Assembly (NCBI GenBank): GCA_001780165.1
Contig: MFFQ01000023.1
Location: forward strand, 110,905 to 174,904
DNA: 64,000 nt
Direction: 5' to 3'
From: Candidatus Eisenbacteria bacterium RBG_16_71_46
Lineage (GTDB): Bacteria > Eisenbacteria > RBG-16-71-46
The notes beneath the pieces are model-generated. The model was given only the letters and a program-made list of their open reading frames with translations, did not search any database and was not told where the DNA came from. Numbering within the stretch: the stretch's first letter is position 1; the number at the start of each line of letters is the position of its first letter. Shown here piece by piece: positions 17,661 through 25,887 of this stretch. The translations under genes were made by a program, and so were the position numbers.

Positions 17661-18911
17661 GTGTCTCGACCGCCCTCGTCCCGCCCCCACCCCACGCCCG
17701 CGATTCCCTCCTCGGCTCCCGAGCCCCTGGCCACGGCCGGCGGCGCGCCGGTGCGCGCCACCTACCTGCCGCTCGCCGCGCCGTGGATCGGCGAGCGCGA
17801 GAAGCAGCTCGTCATGGAAACGCTCGAATCGGGCTGGATCACCACCGGCCCGAAGGCCCAGGAGTTCGCGCGGCGCATCGCCGACCTCGCGGGCGCCCGC
17901 CACGGCGTCGCGGTGAACTCGGCGACGGGCGCGCTCCACGTCGCGCTCGCCGCGCTGGGGATCCAGCCGGGTGACGAGGTCATCACCTCCGCCTATACGT
18001 TCGTCGCGTGCGTCAACGTCATCGAGCACGTCGGCGCGGTCCCGGTGCTGGTGGACGTCGAGCCCGACACGCTCTGCATCGATCCTCTCGCGATCGAGCG
18101 CGCGCTCACGCCGCGCACCCGCGCCATCATGCCGGTGGATTACGCCGGGCACCCCTGCGAGCTCGACAGGATCATGGGCCTGGCCGCCGGCCGCGGCATC
18201 CCGGTGGTCGAGGACGCGGCGCACGCGCTGGGAGCCATGGACCGCGGCCGCCCGATCGGCTCGATCGCCACCGTGACGGCGTTCTCCTTCTACGCCACCA
18301 AGAACCTGACGATGGGCGAGGGCGGCGCGGCGGTCACCAACGACGCGGCGCTGGCGGAGCGCATGAGCCTGCTCTCGCTGCACGGCATGAACCGCGACGC
18401 ATGGAAGCGCTACACCGACACCGGCAGCTGGTACTACGAGGTCGTGGCGCCCGGGTTCAAGTACAACCTGAGCGACGTGCTCGCCACCATCGGCCTCGCG
18501 CAGCTCGAGCGCTTCGAGGGCTTCCAGCGCCGTCGCGCGGAGCTGGTCGCGCGCTATCACGAAGGACTCGCCGACCTGGCCGAGGTGCGCCTGCCGGGAG
18601 CGCGTCCCGGGGTCACCCACGCCTGGCACCTGTTCCCGATCGCCCTCGAACTCGAGCGGCTGACGTGCGACCGCGCCCGGTTCGTGCAGGAGCTGCGCGC
18701 CGAGAACATCGGGACGTCGGTGCATTTCATTCCGATCCACTACCATCCCCACTTCCGCGAATCGCTGCCCTACCACGAGGGCGACTTCCCGGTGGCCGAA
18801 CACGCCTATTGGCGCGCGGTGACGCTCCCCCTGTTCCCGCGGATGAGCGATCGGGACGTCGATGACGTCTGCGCGGCGGTGCGCAAGGTGGCCGCGCATT
18901 TCCGCCGCTGA
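17661..18911 (+). CDS. DegT/DnrJ/EryC1/StrS aminotransferase
   Basis: A 416-aa PLP-dependent sugar aminotransferase that installs an amino group on a keto-NDP-sugar. Seen: GWITTGPKAQEFARR near the N-terminus, GEDP-like VVEDAAHALGA (cofactor aspartate), and SFYATKNLTMGEGGA, where the lysine is the Schiff-base residue. The substrate loop region HFIPIHYHPHF is typical. The GTG at 17661 is chosen because the reading frame continues upstream into the divergent flippase gene; an ATG at 17616 is an alternative. The gene is the only plus-strand gene among minus-strand glycan genes and ends 11 bases from a convergent gene. It implies an amino sugar in the product. Confidence 0.9.
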   Translation: MSRPPSSRPHPTPAIPSSAPEPLATAGGAPVRATYLPLAAPWIGEREKQLVMETLESGWITTGPKAQEFARRIADLAGARHGVAVNSATGALHVALAALGIQPGDEVITSAYTFVACVNVIEHVGAVPVLVDVEPDTLCIDPLAIERALTPRTRAIMPVDYAGHPCELDRIMGLAAGRGIPVVEDAAHALGAMDRGRPIGSIATVTAFSFYATKNLTMGEGGAAVTNDAALAERMSLLSLHGMNRDAWKRYTDTGSWYYEVVAPGFKYNLSDVLATIGLAQLERFEGFQRRRAELVARYHEGLADLAEVRLPGARPGVTHAWHLFPIALELERLTCDRARFVQELRAENIGTSVHFIPIHYHPHFRESLPYHEGDFPVAEHAYWRAVTLPLFPRMSDRDVDDVCAAVRKVAAHFRR

Positions 18912-18922
18912 ACCGCCGCGCG

Positions 18923-19927
18923 TCACGAGGTCCCCGAGTCCATCCGTTCGAGCGACCTCAGGCTGAGCCCCTCCCGCCGCAGGTAGTAGAGCCCCACCAG
19001 CGAGATCGGGAGCCACTGCGATGCCCAGTAGAACCACGAGAACGGCACCGACAGGTCCTTGCCCACCCCGAACAGCGCCAGTCCGGCGACGCAGGCCAGG
19101 TTGAGCGTTCCGATGTAGCCGGGAGCCGCCGGGACCATGATGCCGATCGCGGTGATGACGAGCATGACCAGTCCGCCGTACCACGGCACCTCGATGTGCA
19201 GCGCCCACATGCTGACGGTGAGGCAAAGCGCGAACGCGCCGAACATCACGAACGACAAGACGAGGACGAGCGCGAGGCGCGGCACGTCGCGAAAGAGGCC
19301 GAGGCCGTCGAGGAACCGCGCGAGGGCCGCCTGCGGCTTGTGCCGCACGCGCTCCGGAACGAAGCCCGAGAGCCACCCGACCACGCGCTGCATGAGCACG
19401 GGGTTGCGCTCGATGACTACCACGAAGAGCGTGAGCCCGACGCTGGCCATCACCAGCACGCCGGCGCCGGCCCGGGCCAGGCGGCCGGCTTCGGTGTTCT
19501 CCGCGATCGGATGGACCACGAGCGTCAGCCCGAAGATCGCCAGCAGGGTGATCATGTCCACCACGCGCTCGACGACAACGGTGGCGAACACCATGGTCTT
19601 CGACAGGTTCTCGCGGCGCCCCAGCGCCCAGGCACGGACGAATTCCCCCAGTCGCAGGGGCAGCAGGTTGTTGGCCATGAAACCGATCATGGTGGCGCTG
19701 AAGAGGCTGCCGAGCGCGATCGGCCTGGGGGTCGAGATCAACCAACGCCAGCGCAGCGCCCGGATCCAGAACCCGAGCAGCGTCAGCGCCATGACCGCGA
19801 CGAAGCCGAGATAGTCGGCCTGCCTCAGCGCGTGCCACACCTCGATCGGCCGAACGTCCTTCATCGCGAGCCAGATCGCGACGACCGAAACACCGATCCC
19901 GATCGCGAACTTCAGCGAGCGCTTCAC
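18923..19927 (-). CDS. Lysylphosphatidylglycerol synthase-like membrane protein (UPF0104)
   Basis: A 334-aa membrane protein of the LPG_synthase_TM / UPF0104 (AglD-like) family, with about eight hydrophobic segments. Members without a catalytic C-terminal domain are often found with glycan genes and may act as lipid-carrier transporters or scaffolds. Seen: the N-terminal FAIGIGVSVVAIWLAM helix, the conserved NNLLPLRLGEFVRAW segment and the late VPAAPGYIGTLN motif. It starts with a GTG overlapping the stop of the DUF2304 gene (GTGA). It is the last gene of the long minus-strand unit that begins near 28 kb. Confidence 0.82.
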   Translation of the reverse strand: MKRSLKFAIGIGVSVVAIWLAMKDVRPIEVWHALRQADYLGFVAVMALTLLGFWIRALRWRWLISTPRPIALGSLFSATMIGFMANNLLPLRLGEFVRAWALGRRENLSKTMVFATVVVERVVDMITLLAIFGLTLVVHPIAENTEAGRLARAGAGVLVMASVGLTLFVVVIERNPVLMQRVVGWLSGFVPERVRHKPQAALARFLDGLGLFRDVPRLALVLVLSFVMFGAFALCLTVSMWALHIEVPWYGGLVMLVITAIGIMVPAAPGYIGTLNLACVAGLALFGVGKDLSVPFSWFYWASQWLPISLVGLYYLRREGLSLRSLERMDSGTS

Positions 19928-20307
19928 GCGCCTGCTCCCGGCGTGGGTGCTTCGCGGCCGGCCAGCGTCTCGAGCTCGTGCCGCAGCAGGGCGACCTCGC
20001 GAATGACCGCCTGGTGCTCGCGACCCAGCCGCGAGAGCCGCACCGAGAGGTAGAGCAGCATGGTCGTGCCGAAGGCGAGCCCGATCATGAAGACCATCGA
20101 GCTCTCGTAGAGAATGCCCAGCGCGTGGGTGACCGACTTGAGCACCGGGGTGCTGAAGCCGAGGATCGCGACCACCACCGTGGAGACCATCCACAGCAGC
20201 GAATACTCCTCCGACAGCCGGCGCCGCCGGACGAGGTCGAGCACGGTGGCAGCGAGCCCGAGTGCGGCGATCGCCATGATGATCTGGGTCTTGGACAGGA
20301 ACGGCAT
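19924..20307 (-). CDS. DUF2304 small membrane protein
   Basis: A 127-aa protein with three hydrophobic segments (about residues 7-25, 35-55 and 65-90) and a charged C-terminal tail with heptad-like spacing. The RRRRLSEEYSLLWMVSTVV stretch is the family hallmark. DUF2304 proteins are routinely encoded beside a GT2 dolichyl-phosphate-mannose-synthase-like enzyme, as here. The ATG at 20307 has a very good ribosome site (GGAGG at 6 bases). It may anchor or assist the neighbouring GT2; the molecular role is unproven. Confidence 0.8.
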   Translation of the reverse strand: MPFLSKTQIIMAIAALGLAATVLDLVRRRRLSEEYSLLWMVSTVVVAILGFSTPVLKSVTHALGILYESSMVFMIGLAFGTTMLLYLSVRLSRLGREHQAVIREVALLRHELETLAGREAPTPGAGA

Positions 20308-20321
20308 GCGGTCCTCCTCTC

Positions 20322-21026
20322 CTACACCGGCCGCTGGATCCAGGCCATCAGCGACGCCAGCAGGTTCTTGTACGGGTAATAGAGCGATTTGCCAAGCGTG
20401 TAGAACGAGGTGCCGGCCCGTCGCTCCCGCATCCGAACCGGAACCTCGCGGAGGCGGAAGCCCCTTCGGCCGAGGGAAATGAGCAGAGGGGCGTCCGGGA
20501 AGTCCACCGGGAAATCGTGCTGGCAGACTTCCATCACGGGCCGATTGTAGGCGCGAAAACCCGAGGTCGTGTCGGCGATACGCCGCCCGAGCGCGAGCCG
20601 CACCACGCCCGAGAACAGCAGCATCCCCAGGCGCCGCCCCGCGGGGGCGTGATAGCCCGAGTCGGCCACGTACCGGGAACCGATGGAGACGTCGCACTCG
20701 CCGGCCGCCACCGGAGCGACGAGCGCCGCCAGGAAGGCCGGGTCGTGCTGGCCGTCGGCGTCGAGCTGGGCCGCGATCGCGTAGCCATGCTCGAGCGCGT
20801 AGCGAAACCCGGTCTGCAGCGCTCCTCCGACACCCAGGTTGGTCACGTGCCGCACGACCGCCACCCCCCGCTCCCGCGCCACTGCCCCGCTCCGGTCGCG
20901 CGAGCCGTCGTCCACCACCAGGACGTCGACGTCCGGGGCGAGCCGGCGCAGCTCGTCGAGCGTGGCACCGATGCACTCCTCCTCGTCGAGCGCCGGAATG
21001 ACCACCAGGGTGCGCAGCTCGCTCAC
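20322..21026 (-). CDS. Glycosyltransferase family 2 (polyprenyl-phosphate sugar synthase-like)
   Basis: A 234-aa GT2 enzyme of the DPM1-like type, which makes polyprenyl-phosphate-linked sugars on the cytoplasmic membrane face. Seen: VVIPALDEEECIGATLDEL opening, VLVVDDGSRDRSG (nucleotide binding), AAQLDADGQHDP with the D-x-D metal site, and TTSGFRAY. There are no C-terminal membrane helices. The GTG start overlaps the upstream flippase stop (GTGA). A polyprenyl-phosphate sugar is the donor type used by GT-C enzymes, so it could feed the 890-aa membrane protein at 13.5-16.1 kb; this link is inference. Confidence 0.87.
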   Translation of the reverse strand: MSELRTLVVIPALDEEECIGATLDELRRLAPDVDVLVVDDGSRDRSGAVARERGVAVVRHVTNLGVGGALQTGFRYALEHGYAIAAQLDADGQHDPAFLAALVAPVAAGECDVSIGSRYVADSGYHAPAGRRLGMLLFSGVVRLALGRRIADTTSGFRAYNRPVMEVCQHDFPVDFPDAPLLISLGRRGFRLREVPVRMRERRAGTSFYTLGKSLYYPYKNLLASLMAWIQRPV

Positions 21027-22606
21027 GGCACACTCCGCGGCTCGAAGGCACGGGCGACGCGGTCGGCGCCCGACACCACCCAATCCCGTGACACGCGCAA
21101 CACCCGCAGGGAGAGCGACACGGAGGACAGCTTCACCAGATCGTAGCGGTTGACGAGCCCGAGCGCGAACACCCCGAGCAGGGCGACCGGAGCCAGCAGC
21201 AGCCGCAGCGCGATGGCCACGGGTACCGCCACGTGCCGGTCGATCGTCAGCGCCAGGGCGAGCATCGGGACCAGGAGCGCCACGCTGGTGAAGACCGTGC
21301 GCGCGCGCTCGCCCGCGCCCTCGGGCATCATCACGCCGAGCAGGGCGAGTGCGGCGACGAACGAGAGGGCCGCTCCCGCCAGATTCGCGATCCCGGCGCC
21401 GATGAGGGTGAGCGAGGGCACCAGCAGGAAATAGCAGCTCAGCTCGGTGCCGAACTTGAGAATCGCGAGCGAGAGCACGGTGCCGGGACGGCGCATCGCC
21501 TGGAACAACATGGTGAGCGGTTGCTGGGCGGTGCGGGCGATCGGCACCAGGGCCATGATGCGCACGACCGGGATCGCCGGCTCGAACGATGGGCCCCCGA
21601 CCAGCAGCGTGATCTCGTGCGCGAAGACGAAGAGGACGAACGACAGGGCGCAGGCCGCGACCTGGATGAGGCGGAAGGCCTGGTCGAAGATGTCCCGCAG
21701 GCGCGCGCGCTCCTCGCGCGCCACGAGATAGGTGAGCGACGGCAGCAGGGAATAGGGAACGGTGTAGAAGAGCTCGATGAAGCGCTCGACGGTCTGGAAG
21801 GCAAACGAGAAATAGCCGAGATGCGTGGCGTCGAAGAGCTTGCCGAGCACGATCTTGCCGAGGTTCTGCCCCGAGAGAAACGCGGCGCGGGCCCCGAGCA
21901 GCGGCATGCAGTAGGCGAACATCGGCCGCAGCAGCGTGGGGCGCGGGTCGGGCGCGGTCGCTTCCGGCGCGGGCTCCCGCGCGTCGCGCAGCATCCAGAA
22001 GGCGAGCCCGGACACGATCAGCCCCTGCAGGGCGGTGAGCAGCGCGAATCCGATCGCGAGCGCCAGCAGGCCCTGGCCCGCCCACCACATGAGCCCAACC
22101 ATGACGGTCTTGACGACGTGGAACGCGACCGAAACGAGCGACAGCGGCCGGAAGCGCTGCAGCCCGAACAGGGTCGCGCGACCGGTCGTGGAGAACCCGT
22201 CGAACATGACGATCCCCGTGAGCGGCGGGAGCAGCCAGGCCAGCTCGGGGGTGTCGAACTGGTGCGCGAGAGTCGGGGCGAGGATCACGAGGATCACGCT
22301 CGCGAGTACCCCCAGGCCGGTCTTGATCCACAGCGCCATCCACTGCGCGCGCCGCAGCACGTGCAGCGTCCCGCGAGCCTGGTATTCGGCGGCGTAGCGC
22401 TCGAGGAACATCTCGAAATTGCCGGTGGCCGTGGTCGCGAGCCCGGCGAACGAGAGCGCGAGCGTCATGATGCCGTACTTGGTGGGGCCGAGCCAGCGCA
22501 GCAGCAGAGCGAAGTAGGCGATGCCCGAAACCAGCGCCGCTCCCTTCTCGACCGCGAGGTAGAAGGCCCCCCGCGAGACGTTGTGCGCGATCTCGCCGGG
22601 CTTCAT
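21023..22606 (-). CDS. Polysaccharide flippase (Wzx-like), third of three
   Basis: A 527-aa polytopic protein of the oligosaccharide flippase family. The N-terminus has ALLLRWLGPTKYGIMTLAL, matching the LGPxxYG element after the first helix; 12-14 hydrophobic segments follow. The ATG at 22606 overlaps the stop of the upstream phosphodiesterase-like gene (ATGA); a longer frame has no support. It is the third flippase of this locus, which implies more than one lipid-linked product or strain-specific modules. Confidence 0.87.
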   Translation of the reverse strand: MKPGEIAHNVSRGAFYLAVEKGAALVSGIAYFALLLRWLGPTKYGIMTLALSFAGLATTATGNFEMFLERYAAEYQARGTLHVLRRAQWMALWIKTGLGVLASVILVILAPTLAHQFDTPELAWLLPPLTGIVMFDGFSTTGRATLFGLQRFRPLSLVSVAFHVVKTVMVGLMWWAGQGLLALAIGFALLTALQGLIVSGLAFWMLRDAREPAPEATAPDPRPTLLRPMFAYCMPLLGARAAFLSGQNLGKIVLGKLFDATHLGYFSFAFQTVERFIELFYTVPYSLLPSLTYLVAREERARLRDIFDQAFRLIQVAACALSFVLFVFAHEITLLVGGPSFEPAIPVVRIMALVPIARTAQQPLTMLFQAMRRPGTVLSLAILKFGTELSCYFLLVPSLTLIGAGIANLAGAALSFVAALALLGVMMPEGAGERARTVFTSVALLVPMLALALTIDRHVAVPVAIALRLLLAPVALLGVFALGLVNRYDLVKLSSVSLSLRVLRVSRDWVVSGADRVARAFEPRSVP

Positions 22607-23754
22607 GCCGTCACCCCCAGCAGGGCGTCCAGCTCGGACTCGAGGTAGCCGCGCACCTCCAGAAGCCCCCTTACCCGGTCCGGGACCGGGCGGCTCGACC
22701 ACAGCAGCGCCGCCATGTCGGGATGGGCGGGATCGAAGCCGTGCATGGCGCGGACCGGGCGCGACCCCATGAACGACGGGAGCATGAGCACGCCGGGATC
22801 GAGCAGAAAGATGTCCTCGCCGTAGGCGTGATCCGGGAACAGCGCGCCCCCGGCCTCGAGGGCGGACGGCTCGAGCCAGCGCCCGGCTCCGGTCGCGCAG
22901 AGTGCCGCGCGCACCGATTCGCGCGCATGCCGCTCACGCCACCAGAATCGCGCCATGGTCGAATCGAAGAACGCAAGATAGTCCCGCGGCCAGCGCCAGG
23001 GGAGTGTTGCGAGCGTGCCCATCATGTCGACGGTGCGGGTCACGTCCACCATGCCGTGATCCGAGAGCAGGTAGAGCCACAGCTCGTCGCCGCGCGCCGC
23101 GGCGACGGCGCGCAGGCGCTGGAACAGCTCCCGGTAGCGCGCGAGCCGGGCCTGCACGCCGGGCCCCTCCGATCCCTCGCGATGGAGCAGGTCGTCGAGG
23201 TCCGCGGTATAGCAGAATAGAAAACGCTCGTCCCCCCGTTCGAGCAGATCCTCGAGCGCGGCGAGGTGGTCCTCCTCCCGGCCGCGCCAGTTCCAGCCGC
23301 GCCAGGGGATGCTGCGACGCGCGAGGACGTCCCACAGCGAATCCCCGGGCAGACCCCCGGGGGCGAAGATGTCGTCGCGCTCGGCGAGATCGAATTCCGC
23401 CAGCAGCGGCCGCGGCACCTCGTACAGATTGAAGTAGCCGCGAACGCCGCGGCGCTCGACCGCTCGGGTGAGGAGCCGGGTGAGCCGCCAGCTGCGCTGC
23501 GCGCGCGCGGGGAGCAGCCTCAGCCACTCGAAGCCCGAGAACGGCGTGTCGCCACGGGCCCGACGGTACATGAGGAAGCGGCCGTGGGCGGCCGGAGGCC
23601 GGCCGGTGAAGATCGTCGGGAGCGCGCCGGAGCTGAAACCGAGGACGGTCTCGAGCCGCCGGCGATAGGCGAAGCCGTCGGCCAGTCCCGGGGTCCGGCC
23701 CGCGAGCTCCCAGCCCAGCGCGTCCACCAGCAGCACGACCATGCGGCGGCTCAC
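22603..23754 (-). CDS. Alkaline-phosphatase-superfamily protein (type I phosphodiesterase fold)
   Basis: A 383-aa protein resembling type I phosphodiesterase / nucleotide pyrophosphatase proteins. Seen: MVVLLVDALGWEL at the N-terminus (first metal aspartate), LPTIFTGRPPAAHGR carrying the usual nucleophile region (a threonine or serine), a late YLLSDHGMVDV (metal DH pair) and an H in AMHGFDP near the end. No signal peptide is obvious, so it may act in the cytoplasm. GTG at 23754 overlaps the next gene stop (GTGA). It could cleave an activated or lipid-linked intermediate, or transfer a phospho-group; this is unproven. Confidence 0.75.
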   Translation of the reverse strand: MSRRMVVLLVDALGWELAGRTPGLADGFAYRRRLETVLGFSSGALPTIFTGRPPAAHGRFLMYRRARGDTPFSGFEWLRLLPARAQRSWRLTRLLTRAVERRGVRGYFNLYEVPRPLLAEFDLAERDDIFAPGGLPGDSLWDVLARRSIPWRGWNWRGREEDHLAALEDLLERGDERFLFCYTADLDDLLHREGSEGPGVQARLARYRELFQRLRAVAAARGDELWLYLLSDHGMVDVTRTVDMMGTLATLPWRWPRDYLAFFDSTMARFWWRERHARESVRAALCATGAGRWLEPSALEAGGALFPDHAYGEDIFLLDPGVLMLPSFMGSRPVRAMHGFDPAHPDMAALLWSSRPVPDRVRGLLEVRGYLESELDALLGVTA

Positions 23755-24998
23755 GGCTCCTCCGCGAAGCGCTGGCCGTCGAGCACCCAGAGATCCCATG
23801 CGCGGAGCACGGCACGGCGCGCCGCTTCCCAGTCGCGCGCGTCGCTCCCGCGCACCACGCCGAGGCGTTCGAGCGCGGCGGCGGCCGCGCCGCCCAGTTT
23901 GGGAGGCTCTTCCGCTGCCGCGAGCAGCAAGATCGCGGCCGAGGCGTTGACGCGATGGGGCGGGGTGCCGCGCAGCGCCGGTCCCAGGCGCTGGGCGAGA
24001 CCAGGACCGCGGCCGCTGCGGGTCGAGAAGCGCAGCGCCAGCCGCACGCGGCGCCGCAGCCTCGCGCGCCGGGCGAAGCGCAGCGCGCGCGCCCACGGAT
24101 CCTCGGGCGCCCCGGCGCCCCCGGCGCGCACCCACCAGACGGCCGACCAGGCCGCCGCCGCCTCGTGCCACTCCGCGGCGGCGGCGCGCGGCTCCAGCGC
24201 CTCGGCGGTCCCGGCCCGCCAGGTCAGGGCCGCGTCCCAGAGGCGCGCCACGGCTGCGCGGCGCACCGCGCAGGGACCGTCGCCCGCGAACGCATCGCGC
24301 GGCGCGCCGTCCTGGGACAAGGCGTGAGCCCGGGCCACGCGGCCGGCCGCGCCGTCGGGGTACTCGCCCGCGGCGAGCACCGCGACCGTGGCGAGATCGA
24401 GCGCCGCCTTGAGCAGCGCGTGCCGGCCGGCGAGCCGCGCGAGCGCCCCGGGGGCCGCTAGGCCCGCGCGCGCCTGCAGCAGCTCGAACCCGCGATTTTC
24501 GAGCAACAGATCGATCTCCTCGGGCGGGACGTCGCGCGCCTCCCAGGGCGGCACGCGCGCGAGCCACACGGCGTCCCCGTCGACCACCACCCCCCGCCGG
24601 CGCAACTCGAGAGTCCCCGGACGGGCGGGCAGGCGGGCGAGGTGCGCGGGCGTGAGGAACGCGACTTCGAGAGGCGCGGCGACGCCCCACGCGAGCAGCC
24701 GCGCCGCGAGCCCGGGCCGATCGCCGCGGGCCCGCGCCTCGGCCGCGCTCCGCTCCGCGTCATTCGGGACGACGACGTAGACGTCGAGGTCCGACAGGGT
24801 CAGGGTTCGCCCCTCGACGGTCACCCACACGGCCTCGCCGGTCGCATGGCTGCCGGAGAGCAGCACGGCGGCCGCGGAGCCGCCCGCCCATCGGCGCGCG
24901 AGATCGAGGGGACCGAGCAGCGGCCCCGACGCGATCGAGCCCGTGCGTGAGAGCGGGGAGGGCACGGGCTCGGCGGGGGCGAGGCGCGGGGAGGTCAC
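23751..24998 (-). CDS. Nucleotidyltransferase-like protein of unknown role
   Basis: A protein of about 415 aa. Near residues 45-80 it has LLSGSHATGE followed by LSDLDVYVVV, the GS...DxD pattern of the polymerase-beta-type nucleotidyltransferase (MNT) superfamily. The remainder is alanine/arginine-rich and probably alpha-helical; I do not recognise it. The start is uncertain: GTG at 24998 lies 16 bases after the upstream stop but has no ribosome site. Its stop overlaps the start of the phosphodiesterase-like gene, so the two proteins are probably made together. An adding/removing pair of enzymes is an inference from order. Confidence 0.62.
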   Translation of the reverse strand: MTSPRLAPAEPVPSPLSRTGSIASGPLLGPLDLARRWAGGSAAAVLLSGSHATGEAVWVTVEGRTLTLSDLDVYVVVPNDAERSAAEARARGDRPGLAARLLAWGVAAPLEVAFLTPAHLARLPARPGTLELRRRGVVVDGDAVWLARVPPWEARDVPPEEIDLLLENRGFELLQARAGLAAPGALARLAGRHALLKAALDLATVAVLAAGEYPDGAAGRVARAHALSQDGAPRDAFAGDGPCAVRRAAVARLWDAALTWRAGTAEALEPRAAAAEWHEAAAAWSAVWWVRAGGAGAPEDPWARALRFARRARLRRRVRLALRFSTRSGRGPGLAQRLGPALRGTPPHRVNASAAILLLAAAEEPPKLGGAAAAALERLGVVRGSDARDWEAARRAVLRAWDLWVLDGQRFAEEP

Positions 24999-25014
24999 CG
25001 GGGGAAGCCGGGTC

Positions 25015-25854
25015 TCAGATGCGACGGTAGATGAACCCCGGAATCTCCAGACGCCGGCGGTTGAGGACACTTCCGAGGACTCGGGCACCGGCCTTGCGCA
25101 GGAGGTCCACCGAGCGCGACAGGACCGGCCGCTTGGTGCGGCCGGCGCGGATGACCAGCACGACCCCGTCGGCGAGGCCGGCGAGCGGGGTGGCGTCCGG
25201 CGCTTCGAGCAGAGGCGGGCCGTCGATCACCACCCAGTCGTAGGACCGGGAGCAGGCTTCGAGCACCGCGCGGAACGCCCCGGGCGCGTAGACGCCGGTC
25301 TCGCGCACGTCCTCCGGCAGCGGCAGGCCGTCGAAACCGTCGTCCCCCGCATCGGCCACGGCCGCCCGCGCCTCGATCCGCACGACCCCGTGGCGCGACC
25401 CGTCCCACTCCAGGGACGGCTGGCGGGCATTGGCGTCGACCAGAAGCGTCCTCAGCCCGCTCTCTCGGGCCAGCGTCGCCGCGAACTGATGCGCCACCGT
25501 GGAGGTGCCCTCACCGCCCTGCGAACACTGGAACAGGATCGCGCGCTTGCCGCTCTCGGGGAGCGCGGCCTCGATGTTCACCCGGAGCGCGGTCATCTGC
25601 TGGACCACCTCATCGGGCAGGTGAGCCCGGCCCCGCATCGGCGCCCCCTGCGGAGTCGCGGGGATGGGCTCGGCACTGGTGCCGGGGCCGCGCAACGTCG
25701 CCGCGCGCCGCTCGGCGGCCGCGTAGCGTTGCAGCGTCGTCTCCCCGCCCGGAGGCAGCGCTCCGGGACGAACAGGCGCCAGGACCGGCGGGCTCACCGC
25801 GGATCTCTGCGGCATCCTCCGGGACTTCTTCAGAGCGTCGAAGATGCTGGTCAT
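25015..25854 (-). CDS. BY-kinase-like ATPase (CpsD/CapB family) with altered Walker A
   Basis: A 279-aa ParA-fold protein of the bacterial tyrosine kinase family that regulates polysaccharide assembly with a GumC/Wzz partner. An N-terminal segment of about 80 residues is proline/arginine-rich, with a short SIFDALKKS helix. Walker A reads QGGEGTST (112-119): the invariant lysine position is Thr117. The Walker A' region is LLVDANARQP (137-146) and Walker B WVVIDGPP (about 207-214). The C-terminus ends FIYRRI, without the usual tyrosine cluster. Phosphotransfer may therefore be weak or absent. The gene lies 33 bases after the GumC-like gene. Confidence 0.8.
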   Translation of the reverse strand: MTSIFDALKKSRRMPQRSAVSPPVLAPVRPGALPPGGETTLQRYAAAERRAATLRGPGTSAEPIPATPQGAPMRGRAHLPDEVVQQMTALRVNIEAALPESGKRAILFQCSQGGEGTSTVAHQFAATLARESGLRTLLVDANARQPSLEWDGSRHGVVRIEARAAVADAGDDGFDGLPLPEDVRETGVYAPGAFRAVLEACSRSYDWVVIDGPPLLEAPDATPLAGLADGVVLVIRAGRTKRPVLSRSVDLLRKAGARVLGSVLNRRRLEIPGFIYRRI

Positions 25855-25887
25855 GAACGCATGAGCTCCGGGGGAGTCGTGAAGAAC

